From Polytrichum commune (Eukaryota; Streptophyta; Polytrichopsida; Polytrichales; Polytrichaceae), in the NCBI GenBank assembly GCA_950295325.1, contig OX485805.1:36753501-36817500 (forward strand): a stretch of DNA of 64,000 bases. Direction: 5' to 3'. Below are positions 1 through 12,985 of the stretch, piece after piece. A program made the position numbers and the translations under genes. The notes beneath the pieces were generated by a model. That model worked only from the letters and a program-made list of their open reading frames with translations, was not told the DNA's origin and searched no databases. Position 1 is the stretch's first letter. The number at the start of each line of letters is the position of its first letter.

Positions 1-3000
1 CGACCATGAGTAGGGTGTTGTGTAACGAGTTTTCATCAGAGTTCTTAGCAAAAGTATGTCATGTGGAGTTGAATAATCACGCTACTATCGATTTACAAAA
101 GGCATTGTTGCGCACGCTGACGAAGTGGAACGAGATTGACATGAGCAAATTAACCGATGAATCCCAGGTTGACATTCTCTCCCCGGCATATGTGATTGTT
201 GTTGCCTTTTCGTTTTGTGCCGTGTTGAGCATTTCATCAAATTCATGTGGAATTGCAGTCAGTAATGAACAGGAGGGCCTCTGATTCTCTGATTGCGTTT
301 CAATAATGTGAATTTCAACTATGCTATCATGTCACCAAACACTGAATCCATTAACTTAGTTGGATGAGATGTATGTGCAGGTCCGTAATCTTCTCATTCA
401 GCACGTCCCCAAGCATCGACTTTTCTTGGTTGTGGATAATGTCTGGGATCAGCAAAATTCAAGACAAGAGGCAAAGTCATTTTTGTCGTTGCCGTTTAAG
501 AAAGGCAGTGTGGTGTTGGTCACGGCACGCAGCATTGAGACACTGAATATCTTCAAGAATCTAATACCATGGAAAGATTGTTTCTCGACTCCCTTCTTGG
601 ATACACATGCAGCAACAAACTTGTTTGTCAACTCTGCGGGTTATAAGTCTTTGTCAGACTTAGAGCCAAAAGAGCAAGCTTTGTCAACAACCTTTGTTGA
701 TTCTTGTTGCTTTCCACTGCCGGATTCTTTGGGTGGTGGAGAGTATCACCCATTGGCGCTAAGGGTGCTGGGAGGATACGTCGGACAATATACGGGGCCT
801 TGGGAAAATATAAAGATTGATTTCAAAAGTTTGGGTGAGAATGAGAAGATAGATCCGCTATTTTCCGTATTGGAGATTGGTTGGGGAGCATTATCCATGA
901 ATTGCCGGAGCTTGTTTTTGGATTATGTTCAATTCATCACGCATTATGTAGCGGATGACGGATATGGAGCTTCTGCATTGATGCCATTTTTAAAATGGTA
1001 TTGCACAATATTTGATGAGGACGAAGCAGAAGTTCGTGACTCGGTAAGCCTATATTTACATTTGGATGTGTGTTTTGTTTGTTTGTTTTGATTGCAGTCA
1101 ATCCATCATAATACAAAAGTATATGCCCTCAAGCATGCAAATTCTCATGTTTAGCCTTGTAGATTGCATGTGTCTTTACTGATTATTCCAATTAGTGGCA
1201 GTGGTACTAATTCTTGGAGCACGCACTATTTAGCCAAATCTCTACTAAGGGGTGAAATCAAGTGCCAGTACTTTCAATGAATTGTGTGCTACCAACAAAT
1301 TTCATTTTCAGGAGATAGTGTCGGGATGAACATGGTTCCTAGATCTTTTGGTGGCACTAATTTCATAATGTATATAATCTTAATATAACCTTCACTAATA
1401 TTCCACTCACTATTAGTTCACTTTACTAATTGGGATAATCAATGTGGTAATTATTGTTTTAAAGCCATTATCAGTAGAAAAGAGCAAGAGATCATGTGGA
1501 CGCTATAGTGTTGGAGTAATATATATAAATTATGATTCTTTAACATAACACTAGTCTTGTTCATTTATTATTAAAATCTACATTTCGTCAACTCTCTAAG
1601 ATTTGGATAATACATGCAACAAGTCTAGTGGTATTTAAAATAAGTGATAACATGTGCCTTATACATGTAGGTTTGCACTCAAAGAAATTAGATGGACATT
1701 ATCAAGTCACCAAGGTTACCCTAATAGAATAGCACTTTGGTCACATTGAGGCTATAACGATCACATTAAAATATGTATGATGCTTTATGTAGGTTGCAAC
1801 CTCCAATTTGATGTAAAGTTAAAAGTTTACCCACATTTTTATTATTGGGTGAATTGGTGAGTCTTCATTGGAAGTTTGCTACATATTTGTATATTTTTAT
1901 ACATTTTCTAGTAATCTCAGTACTCTAATGAGTTTATAAAGGAGCTTTTTAGATGATGAACGTGGTATCCATGCTTTGCTATCAACACTTGAGCCATATA
2001 CTAGGTGATGAAAAGGGAAAGTGGTTACATAAGGCCCTCTTCTTGGCTTCATAGCTTGTCCACAATTATAAGTTTGTTTTTTAATTGATAGACACACCAC
2101 CTATTTCTCCAATTCATTAATTTTCAATTGGTGGCTTGACATATTTGCATTGCAGTTGGAAATACTCAAGAGACGTTCCATCTTGAATCTTGATAATAGA
2201 TGGAGAGTTATGTCTTTTATAGTCCATGATTTGTATCGTGAATTTGCAACTCGAGAAGCCAATAAATCGACCCACTTGCGTGGTTGTATACTTCATGGTA
2301 GAGGACACAATGAAAACTACCAAAAGAAAAGGCTCACAATCCGTGGGAGCAACATCGTTAGCCTTACCAAGAAAGGACTATGTGAATGCTCCACAAATGT
2401 TGAGATATTGAGAGTAGTGGGTTGTGATCATTTGACAAAGGTGGATTTGCGAGGCATGAAGGACCTCCTCAGTATTGAGCTTCTTGACTGTAAGTCCTTG
2501 ATGCAAGTTTGTTTGGATGATCTCCAAAATCTCGTTTGGCTAGATATACTTGCAAGCAAAAGATCAATGACTCCGAGTATGAAAGGTTTGGTATCTTTAC
2601 AGGTTTTGAATCTATCTGCTGATACCTTTGTTCTGAGCGATAGCCAATCAACAATTTGTGAATCGTCGGATATACTTCATGATTGCACAAGTCTTCTTGA
2701 ATTGAAGATTAAAGGTTATCCAGAATTGTTGGAGTTTCCAGATCTTAGTAACTCAAAAAAATTGAGGAGGTTCATTGTAAAAAATTGCACAAAGACAAAG
2801 AGCTTACCAGGCCTTTCAAATTTGGTGGAATTGCAACATCTTAAGCTTCGTAAAGTCGGATTGATTGACATTCAGGGCCTTGATTTGTTGAACAAATTGG
2901 AAAAATTCTACATGGAAAACTGCTTCAATTTGAAAGCAATTCCTAATGTGGCGAATATGGGTTTGAGTTTACGGTCCCTAATCCTTCAAAATTGTACGGA

Positions 3001-3253
3001 TCTGGAGTTTCTCCCATCCTTGAACAAACTAAGTCGCTTAGTTTACCTGGACCTCTCAGGTTGTTGTCAAGTTGAAGAAATCCATGGCGTTGACCAACTC
3101 CAAAACCTCGCCTTCCTCAAGTGCAGTGGGACAAGCATAAGGTACCTCCCGGATTTGAGCATGTTGACAAACTTGGATTTGCTTGATGTTACCTACACAC
3201 CTATTCTACGTTGGAATAAAAACAATTTTGCAAATTGGTATGCATACAATTAA
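1..3253 (+). pseudogene. TNL1 fragment, left-arm copy (NB-ARC plus start of LRR)
   Basis: This is the left copy of a truncated TIR-NB-ARC-LRR gene. Exons read by splice signals and by comparison with TNL2 are: end of the P-loop exon, 1-167 (donor CAG|GTTGAC); NB-ARC exon 360-1043 (acceptor cttAG, donor TCG|GTAAGC); MHD-LRR exon 2156-3253 (acceptor tgcAG). Both introns are phase 0. Motifs are kinase-2 FLVVDNVWD, an RNBS-B-like GSVVLVTAR, HPLALRVLGG at the GLPL position, and VHDLYREFA at the MHD position. The P-loop lies outside the window. The LRR part diverges from TNL2 at about 3207, inside the first 88-residue module, and ends soon after at TAA. It is identical to the right-arm copy. NLRs normally need the full LRR, so I call it a pseudogene; a short regulatory NLR is possible. 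Confidence 0.8.
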
Positions 3254-3971
3254 GACATTAGACAAATTTTCAACAGAAAATAGTTAACACGAAGTCCTAG
3301 GACCCATGCTCAATCATCATATTACTAACATGCAATTATTTTCATTATTTTAGTTTTTCTATATTTATTGACAAGTAAGTTAGTAACCCAAGGTCCCCAT
3401 GGTATTTAATTTCAAACAAATTTGAATCATGCCATTTAACTTATTGTGAAGTTGCAAAGCTTATATCATACGGCTTCGAGTCTTCTTGGTTCACTTTAAT
3501 TATGGTGAACTTGATGGGGTCGTGCTCGGAGAATCCTTTCAAGGAAAATTTTTGATCTTTGAAAAGTTCTCCACAATTATTGGCTTTTGTCCGTAGTTTG
3601 ACTACTTTCTAAATATTGACCCGCTACATGTTGTAGATTATTGGTGGTCCATTGCTACAATATAAGAGATATAATTGTGCTTCATCATGTATGAAAAGAG
3701 TCTAACTCCATACATGAACTTGTAAATTGCAAATAACTCCATGGGCTTTGATTTGTTATAATGAACTTCATTTGATATCTCGACATTTTTTTTTCTTAAA
3801 TCATATGGAGCCATGTGGGATGTACTCGATTCCATACATGTAGCATGTGGATGCCCAAAAAACACGATATTCAATATTTTGAGAGAGTGGGATCCTCTCA
3901 AAATAATATTGGCCATTTGGACACCTAAAAGTCATGTTAGGTTGATAAATACTAGATTATACTTCAAACGT
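3254..3971. other. Non-coding stretch downstream of TNL1
   Basis: AT-rich sequence between the TNL1 stop and the fold-back MITE. It is mirrored at 23559-24276. I see no convincing gene, RNA or transposon end; the open frames of 60-90 codons here are unremarkable. Confidence 0.5.
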
Positions 3972-4334
3972 GTAGTTTCCATTAGAATGAGAGTATGTTA
4001 AGCTGGGAAATCGACTCATTTAGGTTGAGTCGACCTAAATGAGGACAATATTTTGTCAATTTAGGTTGAGTCGACCTAAATGAGGACAACATGTTAGTCA
4101 ATTTAGGTTGAGTCGACCTAAATGAGGACAATATGATGTCAATTTAGGTTGAGTCGACCTAAATGAGGACAATATGTTAGTGAATTTAGGTTGAGTCGAC
4201 CTAAATGAGGACAATATGTTGTCAATTTAGGTTGAGTCGACCTAAATGAGGACAATATGATGTCAATTTAGGTTGAGTTGACCTAAATGAGTCAATTTCC
4301 CAACTTAACATACTCTCATTTTAATGGAAACTAC
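3972..4334. mobile_element. Fold-back MITE with internal tandem array (left arm)
   Basis: The ends are inverted repeats of about 54 bp: GTAGTTTCCATTAGAATGAG at the left, and its near-complement ending in ATGGAAACTAC at the right. Between them (about 4015-4290) lie seven near-identical units of about 42-45 bp. Each holds the imperfect palindrome TTAGGTTGAGTCGACCTAA followed by ATGAGGACAATAT or a close variant. No transposase is present. Inverted ends plus subterminal repeats fit a fold-back type non-autonomous DNA element. No clear target-site duplication was found. The same element lies at 23196-23558. Confidence 0.7.
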
Positions 4335-4376
4335 GGCGGAATTTACGGCGGAATTTACGGCGGAATTTACGGCGGA
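4335..4376 (+). repeat. 12-bp microsatellite next to the MITE
   Basis: About three and a half copies of ATTTACGGCGGA directly abut the MITE end. The mirror copy is at 23154-23195. The short translated frame over it (AEFTAEFT...) is a by-product of the repeat. Confidence 0.75.
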
Positions 4377-7300
4377 TTATCAAATGTTATTTTTTTACTT
4401 GTACTCTACAACTTTCCAGTGGTTTTCATTTCATTCTTGGATTAATAATTTGCTTTATGTACTCTCAATTCACTGGAAAACTCTCGTTTTAATGAATATT
4501 GTGTTAAAAGGACTATTAAGAGTGACTATGATTTATAAGGGCTAGGAAACTCAACAACAAACACTATGTATAACAAAACACAAAAAGATGGTTCAAGCAG
4601 TATTAACCCCTAACTTCCCAAGCAACCATTTTTTGGTTGATAGATGATTTATGCCCTACATTAACCCCACCTCATTCATCCGGAATCAAATATAATATAA
4701 ACATCAATCCAACATGGATACCCACTCATAGTCACCTAACATGTGCAATTTGGAGATGAGTAGGATGTGCAAAAAAAACTTGAAATGAGAGGTGGTCATG
4801 TTTTTGTTGTGTTAAGAGCTGATGTGAGGGTCTTCAATGGTTGCCACTCCAATGCAAACTTTGCCTAAACATCAATGGTGTTGTTTTTGGTAGAAATGAA
4901 ATATTTCTCAATGTTCCTGTACATATGTTCCTCATGCTCACATCAATTGTTTGATTTGAATTTGGATTCTCTATTATTTTTGAGGAATTCTTACAATTAT
5001 GTAGGAAAAAGTATGGGACAATTTACACAACCCAATTGCAAGGTGGCTAGCTCATTATGGTTTGCACATTTTCACCTGAAAATTTATGAAGGTGCTAAAC
5101 TATTGCATTGTTCCCATTTAGTGAATCAAACAAGCATTCCATTCATTTTCTAGAAGATTTTGATTGGTCAAGTGTTATTTATTAGAGGTAAAACATGACA
5201 TTTTCATGTGCACCCCTTCATTCAAAAAGTAATATTTAGACAAACCAAATATGATAGAAAAACAAATAAAGAAAGGAGATGATTGAAGTGATAAAGATGT
5301 TAATAGCTATGACAAAGACCCCGATTGGGATAAAGACACATAGTGAATATGAAAGTATGGTGTGAGTCAAGAAGTTGAGAAGGATGCTCTAAGAGATTGA
5401 TTATTTTGTAACAATTATATGAGATTCTTTACAAGAGACAGAGAGACTCTTGTAAAGATAACTCTAATCATAGAGGGAGTACCATAACATTAAGTAGCAA
5501 TGTGTGGGCACGGGTGCAAGGTAAATGAGCATAAAGTGAAAATATTACTCCTTTATGTGAATAAAGGCTAGGCTAAGCAAAGGTGAAATGCACATTTTGT
5601 GTCTTACACAAAGTACAATCAAGGTTTGTCCTTGATAATTTTATAATGAATGCTAAATAGTGAATGTAACTACCTATCCTATATGCTATATGCTATATCC
5701 TATATCATTTATATGTTTATGTTTATTTAGTGTCACATGCTTGATAGTGTCACTTACACAAGTCAATTGTTTAAATTCAGAAATTAGCCATTGAAAGACT
5801 TACAACTTACGGCATAAGTGATGTTAAAAGTAAGAGCTAAGTCAAAACCATGAATGCAATTCTTTAGAATAAAAGGGACGTTATTGTCATTTAATTGGCG
5901 GAGATTGAAGCAAGTTTGTTAGGGTGGTGTTGTTAGTTTTGTGGACCCTTCTCCTTTGACTTGCCTTGACAAGAATGATTGGAAGTTTTTCTCAACCTCT
6001 ATATGCAATTGCAAGGGTTGCGTTCATAGATTTTTCTTTGAGTGGTTGTTTCAAGGAAACGACTATGGCAAAAATAAACTCAATGCAGTGAGGACTGTGA
6101 GGTTTTATATTTCATTTGGGAGAGTGGGAAGGGGTAGTGGGTTTGTACGCCCTCTATAAGTAATATATTGGGTCGAAGGCAGGCGAGTATGTGCATAGGT
6201 GGGAGGGGGGTGAACATGGGAGGAGCCAACTAGGGACCATATGGTTTGTAGGATATTCAAGGTGGATTTTCCGTTGGTAAATTAATTAGGCATTTGTAGA
6301 GGGTGTTATTCGGATTGAGAATAATAGAACTTCTCATACATGGTCTAGACCTTTGTTATATCCATCAATATGAAGGCCATTGAGGATGGGAGTAATGTGG
6401 GGCCATTTGTCTATTTAGGGGACTCTTGTTTGGCATACTCAACATAATGGGAAGGGGGATTGTTGGGGCCATAGGGAACAATAGCCCATGCATAAGTTGT
6501 TGTGAAACTTGATGTTTGGGTGATTTGAGATGAGGGGATGTTTGGGTGGTCTCAAAAGTGTTGGAGAGGTTGGTGTGTAGGTATAGTAGAGGCGAAAATT
6601 CTCAATGAGGACCGTATTGGCAATCTATAGGGTACCAAATTCTTGATAAGTTTGGGATTGAATTTCAATCAGGCCACAACCAATAGTGTCATGATGTTGA
6701 ATGCTAAAGTGAGGAGGAATACGCGATTAAAATGAGTAGTTATGACAAACTCTAGACATTGGCAATGTGTTTGGGCCAATTTTTGGCTTCAAAAGTTCAC
6801 AATAACTTGTATTTAATGAATATAATTACCAAACAAATTGCAGTTTTCTTAATTTCTATCTTTCTACACGGGAAAAATTTGCACCTCCTTATACTTCCTA
6901 AAATTTGGTGCAAACTCTCGTAGATGATCGGTAATGGGCACCTCTATTCTAGGTGTTGTTGGTTTCGTTTATGGACAATGATGAGGTAGAAAATGACTTC
7001 ATCAATGAGGAATTGTTTGTAGAAGAGGGAGAGTTGGGTGTTGAGATTACGTGTTGGGCCTTCCCAAAATTTGTGGCTATGTAGATAGTGGGGCATGGGG
7101 AATAAATGCGTATTGTTGTTATTGGAGATACAACTTAGTTACAAGTTGGTATTTCAAATTGGAGTTACAACCTATGATTTCAAGTTATTGCTTTGCATCT
7201 ATGCATCATAAAAATATATAAAACTCTAAGTCACATAACACACTAATACTTGTGCACAATATTTTGTTAACAGTGCAACAATATAAAGCATGTCACTTTT

Positions 7301-7449
7301 ATCACCTATCAAGGACAAAAACATCAAAAATAACATTGAGGCCAATTTACATGACATCAACAATTGGCATCCTTTTATGTAGATCCAAATTCTTGAAGCC
7401 ACCTTTCATGGCGTTCAATATCAACCGTGGAAACACAGAAGGACACAAG
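4377..7449. other. Unrecognised non-coding DNA of the inverted-repeat arm
   Basis: About 3 kb of AT-rich sequence, mirrored at 20081-23153. I looked for conserved domains in all frames and for element ends. Short open frames (4875-5153, 5941-6159, 7252-7458) show no recognisable motif. No RNA gene was recognised. Confidence 0.5.
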
Positions 7450-8860
7450 TTTTGGTAATGGAACACAAGTTTTGTTGTGTAGATTTAATTGCTAGAAGCA
7501 GAAGGACATGAGAAAGTAACCAAATAACACCCACATACCTTCAACCACTTTCTGTGGGGGCCTTGGCTTCGTCTTGCTGCTTATTATTTTAATGTCATGA
7601 GCTGAGTCCTACATAGTCGGCACAAGTTGAGGTAAGTTAGGTTGGAAGCTGTGAAGGGACATGGAAGACTCCTTCAAAGGGGAGGCCACACGATTACAGA
7701 CAAGTCTACCCAATGAAAGAGGGACCGAGCTTCTAGAAGGAAGGAACATGTCAAGGCCAATTTGTTTTTAAATCCGCAACCGACGTTTTCGAACGTGTGG
7801 AGCCTCCCCTTGAGTCACGGCATGGCGAAGCAGGCGGGAGACAAAATCCCAGTGTTTCAAAGTCCACCCATTTATGTGTTGTGGTCTTTTAGTTTTTTTT
7901 TTTCCCTAGTATAATTTGAGGTATATAGTGCAAGCATGGTAAAATGGACCAAAAAGTGCTTTGGTATACTAAAAAATCATAGTTTTTTGGGCTAAAAACC
8001 ATGAAACTTTTGTCTAAATTATGATTTTTTCTCATGACGCATTCTACTATTGTGTTAAAAACTCATTCATGGAATACAAAGATGGGATCTTCAAAACCTA
8101 TAATTAAAAGTAATGTTCAAAACCAAATGACTCAATTTTGGACATGAATTTCACAACCTTAAATATTTTGTTCTTGTTTTCTTAATATTCTTTGAAATCG
8201 ATATTAACTTGAGGGCATCGTCAACAAGCAATGTGGAAACTAATCACTTTAATTTACTTTTATCATATTCTTGGCAACCTTTAGACAATATTTTTTCAAT
8301 GTCACCTACTTGCACACCACTTGCACCGGCTTCTTAACTATGTATACTTCTTTTGAAATTGTTTTTGTCAACATGAATTTCTTGGAATTGTACATCAATA
8401 TGCTTTGTAGATGTTTATGAATTATTTTCTCATGAAATTCAAAGTTACTATATGCTTTTGAATCGTTTTCACTTAAACCTTGGCCAAGATCCAGAGTTGT
8501 CCACTTTACCATGCTTGCATCAAATTCATAGACTTCTTCTAAAATGATTGGTAATTTTTTTTTATGAAGTCTTCAACTTCAATTGGATATTTCTCAAACC
8601 CAACCAGTTTCATTTGTAACTAAGTTAGCAGTTGAAGTGGTCCACATCTTGGGTCACTTTGAGGCAAACCTGACGCTTTTTGAGACAAAATTGTTTTATT
8701 AGTTATCTCCATTAATGAACAGGGAGAATTGACACTAAGTTACAGATGAAGTGGTTGAGTTTGAGAAATAACTAGTTGAAGCTCAAGATTTAAGGAAATT
8801 CATCAATCATTTTAGAGAAATTTAGAGAATATACCTCAAATCAATAAAGTGTAACCAAAA
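7450..8860. repeat. Dispersed repeat cluster, left arm
   Basis: This cluster of old repeats recurs at 18670-20080 (mirror), 51000-52330, and 58380-58596 plus 63053-64000. Within it, GCAAGCATGGTAAA near 7933 recurs inverted near 8510 and may mark the ends of a 580-bp fold-back element. The module at 7560-7850 is inverted relative to the module at 7850-8300 when compared with the copy at 63 kb, so a local inversion has happened. The last 160 bp belong to a common repeat of about 200 bp found at least eight times in the window. Confidence 0.65.
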
Positions 8861-8895
8861 TCAACCGTGGAAACACAGAAGGACACAAGTTTTGG
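8861..8895 (+). repeat. 35-bp templated filler at the inverted-repeat junction
   Basis: These 35 bases are a direct copy of 7421-7455 (begins TCAACCGTGGAAACAC) and lie exactly between the end of the left arm and the start of katanin sequence. Short insertions copied from nearby DNA are typical of polymerase-theta end joining or replication template switching. Confidence 0.85.
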
Positions 8896-9520
8896 CCAAG
8901 GACTCTTGAAAATCCCGCTTGGCCACTGGCTCATACATGCCATCCTTCTTCATACTTCTAATTTCATCAGGAGTTTTCCCAAGAATTTTTCGCCGTATCC
9001 CGTTCATTGATGCATCTCTACAAATATTAGTGAGGTCGTCTCCACTATAGCCTTCCGTGCACCTTGCCAATTCTTGTATATCTACATCCTCCGCTAGCTA
9101 CGTCCAAAGCACAACAAGCTACATACATTATGGTTCTATCATGACTTGCGACATAGCTCAAAAGTAACAATGTTTTACAAGACACATATTCTTCATGAGG
9201 ATTCGCAATAATGAAGATGCATTTTCTTCTTATTGTAATTGATCAAGGATTTATGATGTACATTATAACTTTGTTTATCGATAAATGCTTGTTGATAAAC
9301 ATACAAGAAGTTCACCTCAACATCTTTTAAGTTGATGCATATTAGCTCTCGCCGACCCTCTTCATCCGGTAGTGGTATGTATATCCTTTTCTCCAACCTC
9401 CTCCTATTCATAAAAACACGACGCAATTCTTTTATGTCTTCGGTCATGTGTTATGTTGAGTGAGAAATACTTCAATCTAAGAGACTCTAGCTTAATTCAA
9501 TGAATTGTGATGAATTTTCA

Positions 9521-9882
9521 CACTAGCAGCACCAAGTCATGGATATTACAATAACGGTCAGACGGACCCCATAGGAATCGAACCCGGACCGTATAATTGT
9601 AACACAAACATCCTCCTCCAACCAACCTAGGAACCATGACTTGGCGACCATCAACATAATAAACTTCGTTTTATACCATTACAAATGATGTAAATACTTG
9701 ATAATGGCTACTGTGTGTTACTTTTACTTGTTTATGGTTACTAAAGTGTTTATTCCCGGAAGGGGAGAGTAGTCTTGTACCAATGTTCCTTTGCCCGGTG
9801 GGCACTGACTCATTGTCAAGACGAACATACACTTTATTCACGCCGGCCTCACAAGAGGATCGGAGTTTCTATCTATCATCTA
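9521..9882 (-). mobile_element. SINE-like insertion with 11-bp target-site duplication
   Basis: The 362-bp element is flanked by ATGAATTTTCA at 9510-9520 and 9883-9893. The related katanin copy at 54003-54013 has one uninterrupted copy of this site (one mismatch), which proves insertion. On the minus strand the element contains GGTTCGATTCC, a perfect pol III B box, and a loose A-box-like stretch (TAGGTTGGTTGG) upstream. An 11-bp pair CCAAGTCATGG/CCATGACTTGG frames this tRNA-like part. No poly-A tail is clear, so SINE is the best but not the only reading. Confidence 0.6.
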
Positions 9883-10098
9883 ATGAATTTTCATTGGGAC
9901 CACACCCAAATACAACACAATGAATAAATACAACAAATCCAACCCAACTCTAGTATGCTAGCATAACTTACCTATAGCTTTTTTTTCGCTCCTGTACATT
10001 GCACTCTTTGTTCTCATGACCCAAATAGACATGCTAAAAATAAACTCAAATTTAAAATGGATGTTTCTACGACAAAAATAAGCATGATGCAAGCTCTA

Positions 10099-10308
<210 letters not shown>

Positions 10309-10995
10309 TTACTTGTGAATCTACAATGTTTTCATGCTATGTCTATTATTGAACATGGTTAAGAGATATGAAAGCTAAATATATGCCTTTGAATTCTCTT
10401 GTCCATGATTTTCTATCCCAACCCTCAATTCATATATTGGAAGAAAACTTGTCCATTACAACTATCCATTATGACTTGTCCTTGGCAACCTTTAGAAAGA
10501 AAATGTATAAACAAATAAATGTGGCTCCAAACCCAAGGTCTTTGGATAGTTGACAACCATTATGATTATACATGCATTTGTTAGTCAAAAATCGCAATGG
10601 ACAAGTCACAACAGACCATTGAAATTGACAAGCTTTCTTCTACTGAATTTAATCTAAGATAACAAAAACCATGTAAATAAATGATTGAGAAATTAATAGA
10701 TTGCTAGATCCTAGAGGAAAAGCATGAGTTACATAACAAGCAAAACGACAATGGATGATGAGTTACGATAGCAATGAGACAACCACCTACACAAGTAGTT
10801 TATGAGACATAACTACTATGTTTATGGAGAGGAATTGAAGGTTATGGATGAATTGCTCTCTACATGAAATAGAAAACACATGGGAGTTGTTGGAAGTTGC
10901 TCTCCACTTGCATGACTAACCGGTTATGTTTGGAAATCCTCTTCATTTGCAAGATACAACCATGCTTGGCCTTCTTCAGCATTAATCAAGAATCA

Positions 10996-11298
<303 letters not shown>

Positions 11299-12236
11299 TT
11301 ACATGTCGGTGTAAATTAGAGATTCTAACACCACTCCAACACTCCTTAAACTCGAAAATGGACCAAAACTCCCAACCAAACCATAAGCTTTTGAGTGAGT
11401 TTAAGGATAAGTCCATGGTTAGCACTTCCTTTGACACCTTCAATGTTATATCATGAAGTACCCCTTGAACATAAGTTAAGTATTGACATTAAATTCAATA
11501 AATTATGTAATTGCTAAAAGGACTGAACAGATATAATAGGTCTTTGTTATCATTGTACCAGTGCCAGGAGGTCCAAACATGAGCACACCCTTCCATGGTC
11601 TCCGAGTTCTGTTATTTGGTTTAGTAGTTTGATGCTTTTCATTTGCAGACTCACATTCAATTCTTCTTTTAGGTTTATCATTTTCTCTTCTTTACTAACT
11701 TACGTTGAATTCCTATATTAGTGCAAGTAGTCATACGTTTTAGAGTTATCCTTGAAGTCTCTCAAACAGGGACAGAACGGTGGGTTTGATCCTTACTAGA
11801 GCAAACTTTTTATTAAGAGCTTGTTGGTTCGTAGTGTATTGGAGCCTACTTTGAAAGTTGGTTGAAACTTTGGGATCTCCTTTTTTGAGATCCCAAACCT
11901 CAATCTTTGAGACATTTGTAAGATTTCAAGTAGAGTATGTGCATGGGATTTGTTGTCCTAAATCCCAGATTAACCTATACAAGGCTAGGTTGGCCCATCC
12001 ATCCTGGTAGGACAAGCTTAAAATCCGGTTTGTAATAGCCCAAAACCACTCTTTGAGTAAAGTAATTTAAGCATCAAGAAAATTTGGATGATTGTGTTAA
12101 TTCTCATTAACTCAATTAACTCAAAATTGCCATATTTAGTGTGAACTTTGTTTATGTCAAAAATGAATTGAAGTTTGCGCAAAATAAGGTGGCAATTTTT
12201 TAACTTTTGTTTCAATATTTGTATATAGGGTGGCTT

Positions 12237-12346
12237 AAACCCAGGCCTTCATCTGATTCATGCAAACTTTGGGGTTAAGCCGCCTAAGACCATAATGGTA
12301 CTCGGTTGGGTGACCTTCCCAACACTTGATTTCTAGTGCACCCAAT
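12237..12346 (+). repeat. 5S-rRNA-like degenerate fragment
   Basis: GTTAAGC, then GGTTGGGTGACCTTCCCAA and TAGTGCACCC, occur in the same order and roughly the same spacing as the 3' half of plant 5S rRNA (internal control region onward). The match is imperfect and the 5' half is weak. The homologous place at 38.45-38.53 kb lacks the middle part. It could be a 5S-derived SINE or a chance resemblance; it is not a functional 5S gene. Confidence 0.3.
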
Positions 12347-12985
12347 CATAGTGGGAGTATCCAAGTGACGAAGATATTCTCAAACAACCATGTGGGAACC
12401 TAGGGACTTGCCCTTGAAGGAGATAAACGCTAGTTGGTTTGTCCGTGTCCATTCAAAATGTTCACCTTCAAAAGGAGGCAGTAGCCATCGGGGGCCCTCA
12501 AATTCCCGTAATGCTAGTTTTGAGATTACCTAGGAGTTAGACCACCTTGAATATGATGCAACGCCGTACTTCGCGCTGGTGGCAACATCAAAAGGCGTCT
12601 TTCTTTTCTATCTTCTTCTTTTAGGCACACCCCTTGTTCACAAGAAGGATGCACATATATTTTCATTGAATATAAAAAATTGTTGTAAACAATTTTTTAA
12701 ACTCCAAAATCAAGTTCAGTTTTTCTTGAATACACATGTAATGAAATAGCAGTATGGGAGGAGAACAAATTGAACCTGGAAATACTCTAGCAACACCACC
12801 ACCTCTTCCAACAAGCGTTTGGCATCGGTGAGTCCAGCTATGTGCTCCACCGCACCCCAGGGCTTGTTTCAAGAACGTCCCTCTCGAGAATGGCCGCTAA
12901 TTCTCCATAAGGCCCCTCATATCTTCCTTTCCTATTCGGCACTCCTTTCGGCCCTTCCAGCTTGTCGGGCAATGCAAACTGCTCG

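Larger units (their letters stand above)
1..8860 (+). repeat. Left arm of giant inverted repeat
   Basis: Position n here is the complement of position 27530-n. Every TNL1 exon, the fold-back MITE and all longer open frames recur at mirrored positions, and I saw no mismatch at the places compared. The match ends at 8860: base 8861 no longer pairs with 18669. The arm is cut by the window start, so its true length is unknown. Such identity over at least 8.86 kb means a very recent duplication, ongoing gene conversion, or an assembly fold-back error. Confidence 0.97.

Noticed and set aside
2117-2690. Short minus-strand frames over the TNL1 LRR exon and their mirror copies
   Set aside because: Shadows of the sense LRR coding sequence.
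4015-4290. Palindromic repeats with short gaps resembling a CRISPR array
   Set aside because: The gaps are nearly identical to each other and the array is enclosed by inverted ends of a MITE in plant DNA.
12237-12346. Functional 5S rRNA gene
   Set aside because: Several conserved positions are changed and the 5' half is not recognisable.
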